Assembly (NCBI GenBank): GCA_964451325.1
Contig: CAYVHO010000002.1
Coordinates: 217,506-281,505, forward strand
Reading direction: 5' to 3'
Length of the DNA stretch: 64,000 nucleotides
Source: JAADHI01 sp964451325
GTDB taxonomy: Bacteria; Nitrospirota; Nitrospiria; SBBL01; JAADHI01
A program made the position numbers and the translations under genes. Below the pieces are notes generated by a model. That model saw nothing but the letters and a program-made list of their open reading frames with translations. It was not told the DNA's origin and did no database searches. This document shows, piece by piece, positions 1 through 8,160 of this stretch (positions are counted from its first letter, which is position 1; every line of letters begins with the position of its first letter).

Positions 1-531
1 TTGTGGGAGCAGGCATTGCCACATGCGCGATTGCACACCCCCTGGGTTTGGGAAGGTTTTATTCGCCATTTTGGTTCCAAAAAAATCCAATATGTTCCGA
101 TCCCGGACGAGGGAGAGACCCTGGATTTGAATGGGCTTAAATTAAAATTTATCCCAGCGCATTATTTACACGCCTCGGGTAATTTTCACGTCTATGATGC
201 AAAAGCCAAGATTCTCATGAGTGGTGATGTTGGGGCCGCGCTCGAAGATCCTGGCGCGCCGCTTTTTGTTGAAGATTTTGAGCGCCATACTGAGAAAATG
301 AAATTGTTTCATCAACGGTGGATGCCTTCCAATCGCGCCAAGCAGGATTGGATTGCTCGCGTGAGGGAACTTGAGATTGATATCTTAGCGCCCCAGCACG
401 GACGTCTCTTTAGAGGGGAAGATGTTCCGCGGTTTTTAGACTGGTTTGAGGCCTTAGAAGTTGGTACGGCCATTCCCGAACCCGTTTCTGAGGCAGATCC
501 GCTTGAACTAGAGGCCGTGGCATCTCCATAA
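1..531 (+). CDS. MBL-fold oxygen-binding di-iron (ODP-type) protein, C-terminal part
   Basis: The gene is cut by the left edge of the window, so only about 176 C-terminal residues are visible and the first codon shown is not a real start. What remains has the second half of a metallo-beta-lactamase fold: a histidine in GNFHVYD, the bridging aspartate in MSGDVGA and a late histidine in APQHG, which are di-metal ligands. Spacing and context words (FHQRWMPSNRA, LFRGEDVPRFLDWF) resemble the flavodiiron-like ODP family, which binds O2 or NO at a di-iron site. No flavodoxin domain follows the MBL domain. The physiological role cannot be told from this fragment. Confidence 0.6.
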   Translation: MWEQALPHARLHTPWVWEGFIRHFGSKKIQYVPIPDEGETLDLNGLKLKFIPAHYLHASGNFHVYDAKAKILMSGDVGAALEDPGAPLFVEDFERHTEKMKLFHQRWMPSNRAKQDWIARVRELEIDILAPQHGRLFRGEDVPRFLDWFEALEVGTAIPEPVSEADPLELEAVASP

Positions 532-675
532 AAAACCTGGATAAATCTTTAACAAGTGGGGGTTTCTATTTAATTTTTACCTGAGCAATAATTTTATGGG
601 TGTCATTTTCTGCCTTGCATCGCGTACATTTAGGGAACATCTTGATTGATTTTGTTTCCCATGAAAGGAATTGAA

Positions 676-2715
676 ATGACAAACCCCCTGCTCAAACCCG
701 ATGGTCTTCCCGAATTTTCAAAAATAAAACCAGAACATGTGATTCCGGCGATTGATCAGCTTTTGCAAGAAAATCGGGAAACGCTTACAGCAGTGCTTGC
801 TGCAAACAAGACCTACACTTGGCAAAACCTCGTTCATCCGCTTGAAACGGCGGATGAACGGTTGGATCGGGCTTTTTCCCCCATCTCTCATTTAAATGCG
901 GTCGTCAACAGCGAAGCCCTGCGTAAAGTCTACAATGCCTGTCTTCCAAAATTGAGTGATTATGCGACGGAGATGGGACAGCATGAAGCACTGTTCCAGG
1001 CCTACACCCAAATTGCCGAAGGGCCCGAATACGCCACATTAGATACCGCTCAGAAAAAAACGATCGACAATGCCCTGCGGGATTTTAGGCTTTCCGGTAT
1101 TGCACTCGCACCTGAAAAAAAAGCCCGTTACAAAAAAATAATGCAAAAGCTCTCCACGCTGAGTAGTCAATTTTCAGACCATATCCTTGATGCCACAAAT
1201 GCCTGGAAAAAAGAAGTGAGTGATGAAAAGCAGCTTGTGGGACTGCCGGAATCGGCGGTGGCGATGGCCTTACAAATGGCCGAGCGCGAAGGTTTGAAAG
1301 GCTGGGTCTTCAATTTGGAGTTTCCATCCTATTTACCCCTGATGACCTATGCGGATGATCGAGCCTTGCGGGAGGAAGTTTACACGGCCTATGTCACACG
1401 GGCTTCTGATCAAGGGCCGCACGCGGGCCAATGGGATAATTCTCAGCATATGGAGGAGATTTTGGCTTTGCGGCATGAAGTTGCACAGCTCCTGGGTTTT
1501 GAAAATTATGCCGATTATTCCCTTGCCACAAAAATGGCGGCTTCGACGGATCAAGTCATGTCATTTTTGAGCGATTTGGCGGAGAAGTCACATGTTATGG
1601 CAGAAAAAGACTTGCAGGAGATTCAGGCCTTTGCCAAAACAGAACATGCTTTTGAAGGGCTCGAAGCCTGGGATTTACCCTATTACTCTGAAAAACTACG
1701 GCAGCATAAATACGCCATTACCCAGGAAGAACTAAAACCTTATTTTTCTGTGGACTATGCCCTTGCAGGTTTGTTTGCGGTTGTAAACCGTTTGTATGGT
1801 TTGAGCATTACCGCCATTGAAGATGTCGAAACGTGGCACACGGATGTGCGCTTTTTTGAAATTCGAGATCGTGAGGATCAAGTGCGCGGACAGTTTTTTC
1901 TTGATTTGTATGCACGTCCGCACAAACGTGGCGGGGCGTGGATGGGAGACTGCATCACGCGAAAACGTACGGAAGCCGGGATTCAAACCCCCGTGGCTTA
2001 TCTCGTCTGTAATTTTTCACCGCCCGTAGGTGACACGCCTGCATTGTTTACCCACGAGGAAGTCCAGACGCTTTTTCACGAATTTGGTCACGGTTTGCAC
2101 CACATGTTGACACAAGTGGACTATTTGGGTGTATCGGGCATTAGCGGCGTGCCCTGGGATGCCGTGGAGTTGCCGAGTCAGTTTATGGAAAATTGGTGCT
2201 GGCAAAAAGAAGCGCTGGATCTTTTTGCCCGTCATTACCAAACAGGTGAAAAGCTGCCGGACGAAGTGTTTCAACGGATGTTGGCCGCAAAAAACTTTCA
2301 GTCGGCCATGCAGATGGTGCGACAGCTCGAATTTTCCCTCTTTGATTTTCGCATTCACATGGAATTTGATCCCGAAAAAGGCGGTCGTATTTTTGAGATA
2401 TTAAGTGAGGTGAGACAGCAGGTCTCTGTTGTCTCACCGCCTGCTTACAATCGTTTCCCGCATAGTTTTTCACATATTTTTGCCGGAGGGTATTCGGCGG
2501 GTTATTACAGTTATAAATGGGCCGAAGTGCTTTCAGCCGACGCCTTTTCGCTTTTTGAAGAGCGGGGCATCTTTGATCGGGAAACCGGTGTGCGTTTTAT
2601 GACGATGGTCTTAGAGCAGGGCGGCTCCAAAGAACCCATGGAGATGTTTGTGAATTTCCGGGGCCGAGAACCTGAAATTGATGCCCTGCTTCGACACAGT
2701 GGATTGGAGGCCTGA
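676..2715 (+). CDS. prlC: Oligopeptidase A, M3 family zinc metallopeptidase
   Basis: Cytoplasmic peptidase that degrades oligopeptides, including cleaved signal peptides. The zinc motif HEFGH lies at about residues 468-472 followed by GLHHML, and GISGVPWDAVELPSQFMENW further on is typical of family M3. I chose the ATG at 676, because AAAGGA at 664-669 is a well-spaced ribosome binding site and the protein then begins MTNPLLKPDGLP, as E. coli PrlC does, with 679 residues against about 680. An in-frame TTG at 646 and an ATG at 661 are less likely. The next gene begins 5 bases after the stop. Intact. Confidence 0.95.
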   Translation: MTNPLLKPDGLPEFSKIKPEHVIPAIDQLLQENRETLTAVLAANKTYTWQNLVHPLETADERLDRAFSPISHLNAVVNSEALRKVYNACLPKLSDYATEMGQHEALFQAYTQIAEGPEYATLDTAQKKTIDNALRDFRLSGIALAPEKKARYKKIMQKLSTLSSQFSDHILDATNAWKKEVSDEKQLVGLPESAVAMALQMAEREGLKGWVFNLEFPSYLPLMTYADDRALREEVYTAYVTRASDQGPHAGQWDNSQHMEEILALRHEVAQLLGFENYADYSLATKMAASTDQVMSFLSDLAEKSHVMAEKDLQEIQAFAKTEHAFEGLEAWDLPYYSEKLRQHKYAITQEELKPYFSVDYALAGLFAVVNRLYGLSITAIEDVETWHTDVRFFEIRDREDQVRGQFFLDLYARPHKRGGAWMGDCITRKRTEAGIQTPVAYLVCNFSPPVGDTPALFTHEEVQTLFHEFGHGLHHMLTQVDYLGVSGISGVPWDAVELPSQFMENWCWQKEALDLFARHYQTGEKLPDEVFQRMLAAKNFQSAMQMVRQLEFSLFDFRIHMEFDPEKGGRIFEILSEVRQQVSVVSPPAYNRFPHSFSHIFAGGYSAGYYSYKWAEVLSADAFSLFEERGIFDRETGVRFMTMVLEQGGSKEPMEMFVNFRGREPEIDALLRHSGLEA

Positions 2716-2720
2716 AGTTG

Positions 2721-2990
2721 ATGATGGATTTGCACGATGCAGATGAAAAGGTTTCATTTGTCTATCCTTGTGAATGGACCTATAAAGTGATTGGCTATCA
2801 GGAGACCGCCATCCGTCAGGCCATTTCCGAAATTATCACGGACAAAAGCTTTGAAGTCGGTTTTTCAAAGCAAAGCAGCACAAAAAAGTATGTCTCACTT
2901 AATCTCGATTTAATGCTTGAAAGTGAGGTAGAGCGGGAAGATATCTACCTGGCGCTGAAGCAGCATCCGGCTGTCAAAATGGTCTTGTAG
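2721..2990 (+). CDS. DUF493 (YbeD-like) family protein
   Basis: A protein of about 89 residues with the small alpha/beta ferredoxin-like DUF493 pattern: FVYPCEWTYKVIGYQ near the start, a middle strand YVSLNLDLMLESE, and a C-terminal helix ending ALKQHPAVKMVL. E. coli YbeD of this family sits beside lipB and is thought to be regulatory, but no biochemical role is established. GGAGG at 2706-2710 serves the ATG at 2721; an ATG follows directly at 2724 and a TTG precedes at 2718. It is coupled to prlC by a 5-base gap. Confidence 0.8.
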   Translation: MMDLHDADEKVSFVYPCEWTYKVIGYQETAIRQAISEIITDKSFEVGFSKQSSTKKYVSLNLDLMLESEVEREDIYLALKQHPAVKMVL

Positions 2991-3072
2991 GATTGTTTTG
3001 CATTTCTCAGAGAGTGGCCTAAAAACACCTGGCACACTTGTTTTTAAATCGCGCAAAAATTGAGAGAAGCAC

Positions 3073-3660
3073 ATGGATCAAGGGCTTTGCCAACATTGCA
3101 ACAAAAACATCAACTTAAAGAGTCGCCATTGCCCCTTTTGTGGGGGCGAAAACAAAACAAAGGTGGTGCATACTGTTCCGCTCTGCCCCCGTTGTCATGA
3201 AACACTCACCCATCTTGAATATGGAGAGAGTGTGCTGGATGCCTGCCCTCGTTGTGAGGGGTTTTGGCTCGATACCCGCGATTTTAATCAACTGACCTCA
3301 GAGCGGCATGTTTATGCCGATAAAAAGATTCCCTACGAATATCAAAAAAAAGCCATGCCCGATGAGGCGAACTATTTAAGTTGTCCGCTCTGCGAAGGCA
3401 TCATGAACCGAAAAAACTTTAGAAGGATTTCGGGTGTTTTAATCGACCAGTGTCGCGATCATGGTATTTGGCTGGATGCAGGGGAATTGGATCAGATTCG
3501 TTGTTTTATTGCCAACGGTGGACTGGACAAAAGTCAGGATAGAGAAATCGTGCGAAACCGCGAAGATCTTGATCTTGTCGCCCACAAAGTCAAAAACCTC
3601 GAATTCATGCAAAAACAACTTAATTTTTGGAATTATAAGTACTGGTTATTTAAAGCTTAG
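3073..3660 (+). CDS. Zinc-ribbon protein with tandem TFIIB-type zinc fingers
   Basis: 195 residues with three CxxC-type zinc ribbons: CQHC...CPFC at residues 5-23, CPRC...CPRC at about 37-60 followed by GFWLDTRDFNQL, and CPLC...C followed by GIWLDAGELDQI. The second and third match the zf-TFIIB pattern, in which a Cys/Cys ribbon is followed by W-LD-x-E/D-L. Such proteins are common and mostly uncharacterised; binding to nucleic acid or protein is an inference. The ATG has GAGAGAAG upstream. The gene is transcribed toward the BrnTA pair, with a hairpin between them. Confidence 0.7.
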   Translation: MDQGLCQHCNKNINLKSRHCPFCGGENKTKVVHTVPLCPRCHETLTHLEYGESVLDACPRCEGFWLDTRDFNQLTSERHVYADKKIPYEYQKKAMPDEANYLSCPLCEGIMNRKNFRRISGVLIDQCRDHGIWLDAGELDQIRCFIANGGLDKSQDREIVRNREDLDLVAHKVKNLEFMQKQLNFWNYKYWLFKA

Positions 3661-3673
3661 CAAGAGAACACGT

Positions 3674-3707
3674 AAGCAGGCAGGAATCATCCGTCTGCTT
3701 TAACCCG
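3674..3707. terminator. Hairpin between convergent genes, possible terminator
   Basis: AAGCAGGC and GTCTGCTT pair around a short loop (3674-3700), followed on the + strand by a T run after a short spacer. It overlaps the brnA stop codon. It could end the zinc-ribbon transcript, but the T run is displaced from the stem, so this is a moderate call. Confidence 0.4.
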
Positions 3708-3933
3708 TTTTTTTCAGCTTTTCTAAACGTTCAGCCAACCATATTTTAATGATAGACTGGCGGGTGACTCCCAGACGTCTTGCTTCTTTATCAAGGGAAT
3801 GAATCATCCAAACCGGAAAATCAACATTCACCCGCTTTTGTCCCTGTCCAGGCCGCATTGCTTTACTGAGATCTAAATCTTCCGTCAAATCGATTCCGGC
3901 ATCAAATTTTTTATCAAAACCTTTCGCTTTCAT
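3700..3933 (-). CDS. brnA: BrnA-type antitoxin (ribbon-helix-helix)
   Basis: 77 residues. The C-terminal half carries a ribbon-helix-helix pattern: KRVNVDFPVWMIHSLDKEARRLGVTRQSIIKIWLAERL. BrnA neutralises the BrnT ribonuclease toxin and represses the operon. The order (toxin first, antitoxin second) and the 20-base overlap with the upstream gene match brnTA operons. The N-terminal part, containing DLTEDLDLSKAMRPG, is the expected toxin-wrapping segment. Both genes look complete. Confidence 0.8.
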   Translation of the reverse strand: MKAKGFDKKFDAGIDLTEDLDLSKAMRPGQGQKRVNVDFPVWMIHSLDKEARRLGVTRQSIIKIWLAERLEKLKKTG

Positions 3934-4183
3934 AAAAAGAAACCTCCTCCTTTCCAGCCCTTCTCACTGAAATAATCCGAGTTTTGTCCGAGCGGTGGGT
4001 GATCACCGCCGAGCAATGGGTGTCTGCTATTTTTCCGATTACCAACAAGAGCGGTTCATCCGTCGTTTTGGCCGGGATTTGAAGACGATCCGGATCATTC
4101 CAAAGACTTTGGGCGTCGAGAAAGTTGATCCCATGTTTTCGATAATTTGATTGATTTTTTATCTCGTCAAACTCGAACAACAT
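3914..4183 (-). CDS. brnT: BrnT-type toxin (RelE-like ribonuclease)
   Basis: 89 residues with the BrnT signature: FEFDEIKNQSNYRKHGINFLDAQSLWNDP near the start and a C-terminal RIISVRRAGKEEVSFYE. Members cleave RNA and halt translation when the antitoxin is lost. The start codon lies beside an AT-rich inverted repeat. The gene is divergent from the ABC-3C system, so the pair may mark the edge of an acquired block. Confidence 0.85.
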   Translation of the reverse strand: MLFEFDEIKNQSNYRKHGINFLDAQSLWNDPDRLQIPAKTTDEPLLLVIGKIADTHCSAVITHRSDKTRIISVRRAGKEEVSFYESERF

Positions 4184-4184
4184 A

Positions 4185-4200
4185 ATAATACATTTATTAT
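4185..4200. promoter_or_regulatory. AT-rich inverted repeat upstream of brnT, candidate operator
   Basis: ATAATA and TATTAT flank a 4-base centre immediately before the brnT start codon (minus strand). BrnA proteins bind inverted repeats in their own promoter, so this is a plausible operator. The rest of 4201-4397 holds no gene that I can see and must contain the promoter of the ABC-3C operon, for which I found no convincing -35/-10 pair. Confidence 0.35.
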
Positions 4201-4397
4201 ACCATTTTTACACTACATTCAAGTTCTCGTGTGGATCAGAAGAGTGTCTCTTGAAAATTTGTTTTTTGAACCCCCAAATAAAACGATATGGGTGGTTCTG
4301 TCCCCCACTTTTTTGTATTCGATTTGCTCCCTTTTTTAAGCTAGAATATCGGGTCTACCAGAAATCAACTAAGAGACAATGAAGGAAAGTCATTAAA

Positions 4398-5291
4398 ATG
4401 AATAATCAGGAAAAAGCATTGGCAAGAAAGCTCTTTAAACTGAAAATTCATGAAGCCAATGGACAGGCTTTTGAAGATTTGTTTACTGCAATTATGAACT
4501 ATGCTGAACCTGATTTTCAGGCGATCAAAGCTTGGGGGAATATTGGTGATCGAAAAAATGACGGTTACATCAAATCTAAAGGGATCTTTTTCCAAGTGTT
4601 TGCACCTGAAGAAATTGGGAAATCCTATGTCGATGTTGTTAAAAAACTGAAAGACGATTTTAATGGTCTTCTGAATCATTGGTCTCCTGTTAATGAATTT
4701 TATTTTGTCGTAAATGACAAATACAAGGGTGTCAATGCAGATTGTGAGCAGGCCTTACAAACAATAAAACAGGAACACAGCTTACGAAATGCGGGATTTA
4801 AAACCGCTAAAGATTTAGAAAATTTGTTGTTTTCATTGGGTGAGGATGAAATTTCAACGATCGTCGGACATTTTCCTGACCCGGCAAACATCCAATTGGT
4901 ATTTTCTGTATTGGGTGAAATTATTAGTCACCTTATGGGCTTGCCTTTGCAGAAAAGTCAGGATGACCATTTTGTTTACCCTGATTGGGATAAAAAAATT
5001 TCCTTTAATCATTTGGAAAGTTTAGACGCTGAATACTTAAACAATGGGTATATCCAAATTGGGTCACTCGATGAATATCTAGATAACCAAAGCAACTTTT
5101 TTGCTGACGAAGTCAAAAACAAGATTCATGAAGTTTATCTTGAAAAAAGAGAGCGGTCTTCAGGAAGCGATCTCTTTTGGGAAATAGTGAATACTCTTAG
5201 TCCTAAAGTAAGAGCAAGCTATCAATCTGCGGCCATTATATTGATGGCAAAATACTTTGAAACCTGTGATATTTTTGAGGAGCCAACATGA
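4398..5291 (+). CDS. ABC-three-component system protein with nuclease-like N-terminus
   Basis: 297 residues. The N-terminal about 130 residues (YAEPDFQAIKAWGNIGDRKNDGY, then IFFQVFAPE) look like a restriction-endonuclease-fold core in which D and Q-x-F replace the usual D-ExK; this reading is tentative. The C-terminal part (IHEVYLEKRERSSGSDLFWEIVNTL) resembles the ABC-3C C-terminal domain that links effectors to the ATPase. It overlaps the next gene by 4 bases, and the three genes form one operon. Known for the family: predicted conflict systems in which an effector, a small middle component and a SMC-like ATPase act together. Catalytic activity of this copy is unproven. Confidence 0.7.
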   Translation: MNNQEKALARKLFKLKIHEANGQAFEDLFTAIMNYAEPDFQAIKAWGNIGDRKNDGYIKSKGIFFQVFAPEEIGKSYVDVVKKLKDDFNGLLNHWSPVNEFYFVVNDKYKGVNADCEQALQTIKQEHSLRNAGFKTAKDLENLLFSLGEDEISTIVGHFPDPANIQLVFSVLGEIISHLMGLPLQKSQDDHFVYPDWDKKISFNHLESLDAEYLNNGYIQIGSLDEYLDNQSNFFADEVKNKIHEVYLEKRERSSGSDLFWEIVNTLSPKVRASYQSAAIILMAKYFETCDIFEEPT

Positions 5292-5530
5292 TATTGCCAA
5301 GTAAACATATTAATTTCTCACAATCTTTGCTTGGCTTAGGAGCATACATTTTGTCTAAACTGGATTCCCCCAAGAGCGTTGATGAGCTTTGGGAGGGCTA
5401 CTTGTCGGACTACAATAATCATGTCTATTTAGCGAAGCATCGTTTTGATAATCTAGTGATGACACTGATTTTTTTATACAGTGTCGGCAGTATCGTTGAA
5501 GAAAATGGGGTTGTCGAAAAATGCGTTTGA
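5288..5530 (+). CDS. ABC-three-component system middle component 6 (MC6)
   Basis: 80 residues. It opens with the MC6 words ILPSKHINFSQSLLGLGAYIL, has SVDELW in the middle and ends LVMTLIFLYSVGSIVE, a winged-helix-like pattern that in this family bridges effector and ATPase. The ATGA overlap with the upstream gene and 10-base overlap with the downstream gene indicate translational coupling and fixed stoichiometry. The identification rests on pattern memory plus the characteristic neighbours. Confidence 0.75.
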   Translation: MILPSKHINFSQSLLGLGAYILSKLDSPKSVDELWEGYLSDYNNHVYLAKHRFDNLVMTLIFLYSVGSIVEENGVVEKCV

Positions 5531-7251
5531 TTTCTTTGTCAGCCAGTGAAAGTAGCTTCAAGACAATTACTTTTAATAAATTTGGGGCGAGTTTTATCCT
5601 CGCAAAACAGGATAAGCCAGAACAATATGATAAGAGTAAAACCTACAATGGTGTTGGTAAATCCTTGTCAATTGCTCTAATTGACTTCTGTCTAGGTGCA
5701 AGCACGAGGAATAAAATCACCAAGTCACTTCAAAAAACGCTGCCGCATTGGTCCTTTACTTTGAAGGTAGAAATCAATGATCAGCCCTATGAAATTATTC
5801 GATATACCAATACACCCAGTCATATTGATTTAAATGGCGCTGAGCTATCATTGAGTGATTTTTGCGAAAAGTTAAAAGGTTTGTGTTTTAATATTTCTTC
5901 CGACATTGCATCTCTAAGTTTTCGTTCATTGTTGCCCTTTTTTCTGAGATCATCAAAACAATCCTATATTAACTACGATGAGCCGGTGAAGGGTGGTACT
6001 CCTTATCAGAGACAATTATCTAATGCTTTTTTATTAGGGCTTGATGTCAATTTTTCACAAACGAAAATGCAACTTAAAAAAGATTTGGATGAAACAAAAA
6101 AACTGCATAACAACATTAAAAATGATCCTATTTTAAGACAGTTCTTTGAAGGTTACCAAGACTCATCTTTGGCTTTGGCTGATTTGAATGACAAGATTGA
6201 GCACCTAGAAGGAGATTTAGAACGGTTTGAGGTGGCTGATGATTATTATCGTGTTAAACAAGAAGCTGATGATATCAAGAAGAATATCGATAAAATCCAA
6301 AACCAAATCGTTCTAAAAAATAATGGCATAGATAATATTAATAAAAGTTTGAAAATAACGCCTGATGTGAACCGTCGAAATATTCAAATGGTATATGACG
6401 AATCGATGCTGGTCTTTCAACAAAACATAGAAAAGCAACTCACTGAACTGGAAAAATTCTATGATGACTTGACTATCAACAGGTCTAAAAGACTCCAACA
6501 ACAAAAACATAAAATTGTCGAAGAAATACGACAACTAGAAATCAAATTCACAAACTTAAAAGATAATTTTGATCATCATTTAAAATTTCTTGATGCTCAT
6601 CAGGCATTAGATGTTTATGCCAGAATGAGTAGCCACATGGCCGATTTACAACAGCAAAGAGAGAAATTGCAAGGCTATGAAAAATTGCAACACGACTACG
6701 AGCAGAAGAAAATTTCTTTGAGTAAAAAGATGCTTTTTCAGTCTGAGGAAACTGCTGACTATTTGGAGCAAGTGAAATCGGACATCGATAAAATAATGGA
6801 GTATTTCCGGGTATTAGTGAAGCAATTTTACCCTCAAGCATTAGCGGGAATTACCGTCCACAACAATGCTGGGAAGAACCAAATCCGATACAATATTGAT
6901 GCAAAAATTCAGTCGGATTCTTCTGATGGAATCAATAGCGTCAAATTATTTTGTTATGATTTAACCTTGCTGATGCAAGGCAGTAACCACGTTATGAATT
7001 TTGTTTTTCATGATAGCCGGTTATTCAGTGATATCGATGAGATACATTGCAATGAACTCTTTAAAATCGTAAAAGATAGATTTTCTAAAGAATCAAATAA
7101 ACAATACATCGCAAGCATCAACCAAAATCAATTGAATGCTCTATCTCCTGAATATCAAGCGTTCGTGATAAATAACAAAGTCCAAGAACTGACAGATGAC
7201 TCTGATAGCGGTAAATTGTTGGGGCTTACTGTCGAGTTAGAATATGATTAA
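5521..7251 (+). CDS. DUF2326 SMC/RecN-like ATPase of the ABC-3C system
   Basis: 576 residues. The P-loop is at residues 42-48 (YNGVGKS, followed by LSIALIDFCLG). A long coiled coil runs from about residue 180 to 420 (many KKD/LEK/QQQR heptads). The C-terminal portion (LFCYDLTLLMQ, FVFHDSRLFSDID) carries the signature and Walker B elements of the DUF2326 family. It is expected to sense invading or damaged DNA and to trigger the partner effector. Base composition is visibly richer in A+T than the cobalamin genes, consistent with transfer. Confidence 0.8.
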   Translation: MRLISLSASESSFKTITFNKFGASFILAKQDKPEQYDKSKTYNGVGKSLSIALIDFCLGASTRNKITKSLQKTLPHWSFTLKVEINDQPYEIIRYTNTPSHIDLNGAELSLSDFCEKLKGLCFNISSDIASLSFRSLLPFFLRSSKQSYINYDEPVKGGTPYQRQLSNAFLLGLDVNFSQTKMQLKKDLDETKKLHNNIKNDPILRQFFEGYQDSSLALADLNDKIEHLEGDLERFEVADDYYRVKQEADDIKKNIDKIQNQIVLKNNGIDNINKSLKITPDVNRRNIQMVYDESMLVFQQNIEKQLTELEKFYDDLTINRSKRLQQQKHKIVEEIRQLEIKFTNLKDNFDHHLKFLDAHQALDVYARMSSHMADLQQQREKLQGYEKLQHDYEQKKISLSKKMLFQSEETADYLEQVKSDIDKIMEYFRVLVKQFYPQALAGITVHNNAGKNQIRYNIDAKIQSDSSDGINSVKLFCYDLTLLMQGSNHVMNFVFHDSRLFSDIDEIHCNELFKIVKDRFSKESNKQYIASINQNQLNALSPEYQAFVINNKVQELTDDSDSGKLLGLTVELEYD

Positions 7252-7351
7252 AGGGAGCACCCTATATTATTGGATGTTGTCGTTCTTGAACTCGTTCCCT
7301 CGACTTGCTCAAATGCAAACCGTTAGAACAAAATTCGCAGCATTCATAAAA

Positions 7352-7387
7352 AAACCCCGGATGAGGTTCCTACCTCATCCGGGGTTT
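7352..7387 (-). terminator. Rho-independent terminator of grxD
   Basis: A perfect 15-base stem (7352-7366 with 7373-7387, GC-rich core CCCCGGATGAGG) has a 6-base loop and continues into a run of T on the minus strand (A run at 7347-7354 on the + strand). It lies just past the grxD stop and may also stop readthrough from the ABC-3C operon. The remaining spacer 7252-7346 shows nothing recognisable. Confidence 0.85.
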
Positions 7388-7414
7388 AAAGCCAGTCATT
7401 CAATTGTAGAGATC

Positions 7415-7741
7415 TTACGCGTCGCCGAAGGCTTTTTTCAAAAGAGGTTCGACTTCGCCTTTTCTTTCCATTTCGTCCAAAATATCGGTGTCGCCGTAAA
7501 ATTGACCGTCGATGAAGACCTTGGGTAAGGTCGGCCAGTTGGTCATTTGAGAGAGGGCTTCACGTTTCTCTCCGTTTCTTAGCACATCAACGACCTCAAA
7601 ATCGTAACCGTATTTATCAAAAAAAACGATCGTTTCTTTCGTAAATCCGCACATGGGCATGGATTTTGTGCCTTTGCCGTAAATAAGAATTTTGTGGTCT
7701 GCAACTTCTTTTTTGATTTCATCATCTACTGGGTTTGCCAT
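7415..7741 (-). CDS. grxD: Monothiol glutaredoxin, Grx4/GrxD family
   Basis: 108 residues. The active-site CGF motif is at about residues 31-34 but reads CGFT rather than the usual CGFS. KGTKSMPMCGF, WPTLPKVFIDGQFYGDTDI and the C-terminal helix match [2Fe-2S]-carrying monothiol glutaredoxins. These hand on iron-sulfur clusters and form heterocomplexes with BolA proteins, whose gene lies 50 bases upstream on the same strand. Ser to Thr is conservative. Confidence 0.92.
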   Translation of the reverse strand: MANPVDDEIKKEVADHKILIYGKGTKSMPMCGFTKETIVFFDKYGYDFEVVDVLRNGEKREALSQMTNWPTLPKVFIDGQFYGDTDILDEMERKGEVEPLLKKAFGDA

Positions 7742-7791
7742 TGTTTCTCCTTAAAATATGGATTCGTTCGATAATCGATTCTAGCCTGTAT

Positions 7792-8040
7792 TTAGGCGGA
7801 TGCGGCTTCAGACGGGGTTTGAGACTGGATTTCCAAGGCATGAATCCGACCGTCCTTCATGGGGTCATTCAGGGCTTGATAAACAAAACGTTGTCGATCA
7901 AGTAGATTTTTTCCTTCAAAAGCCTCGGAAATAATCTGAACCTGGTAGTGGTCCATGGTGCCGGTGCGATCTTTGACCCTTACCTCAGCATCCGGCATCG
8001 CTTTTTCAATATATTTAATCAAGGCGTCTTGGCTAATCAT
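7792..8040 (-). CDS. bolA: BolA family protein
   Basis: 82 residues with the KH-like BolA fold: IEKAMPDAEVRVKD, then HYQVQIISEAFEGKNLLDRQRFVYQAL and a C-terminal HALEIQSQTP. The histidine in DHYQV and the one in IHALEI are the usual ligands of the cluster shared with a CGFS glutaredoxin. It is the first gene of a two-gene operon with grxD. Partner identity follows from family knowledge and adjacency. Confidence 0.92.
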   Translation of the reverse strand: MISQDALIKYIEKAMPDAEVRVKDRTGTMDHYQVQIISEAFEGKNLLDRQRFVYQALNDPMKDGRIHALEIQSQTPSEAASA

Positions 8041-8160
8041 TGTGCTCCTTATCTATGTATGAAGAGAACCTATACTTAGAATTATACCCCAGCCTATTTC
8101 AGGTCGTAAAGTGAAAAGATCGGGCCGACACCGGACAAAAATCTTTGTTATGATAAAAAC

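Noticed and set aside
1333..2735. Several open frames on both strands within prlC
   Set aside because: They lie wholly inside a full-length M3 peptidase gene, have no family-like sequence and no ribosome binding sites; they are shadows of the real frame.
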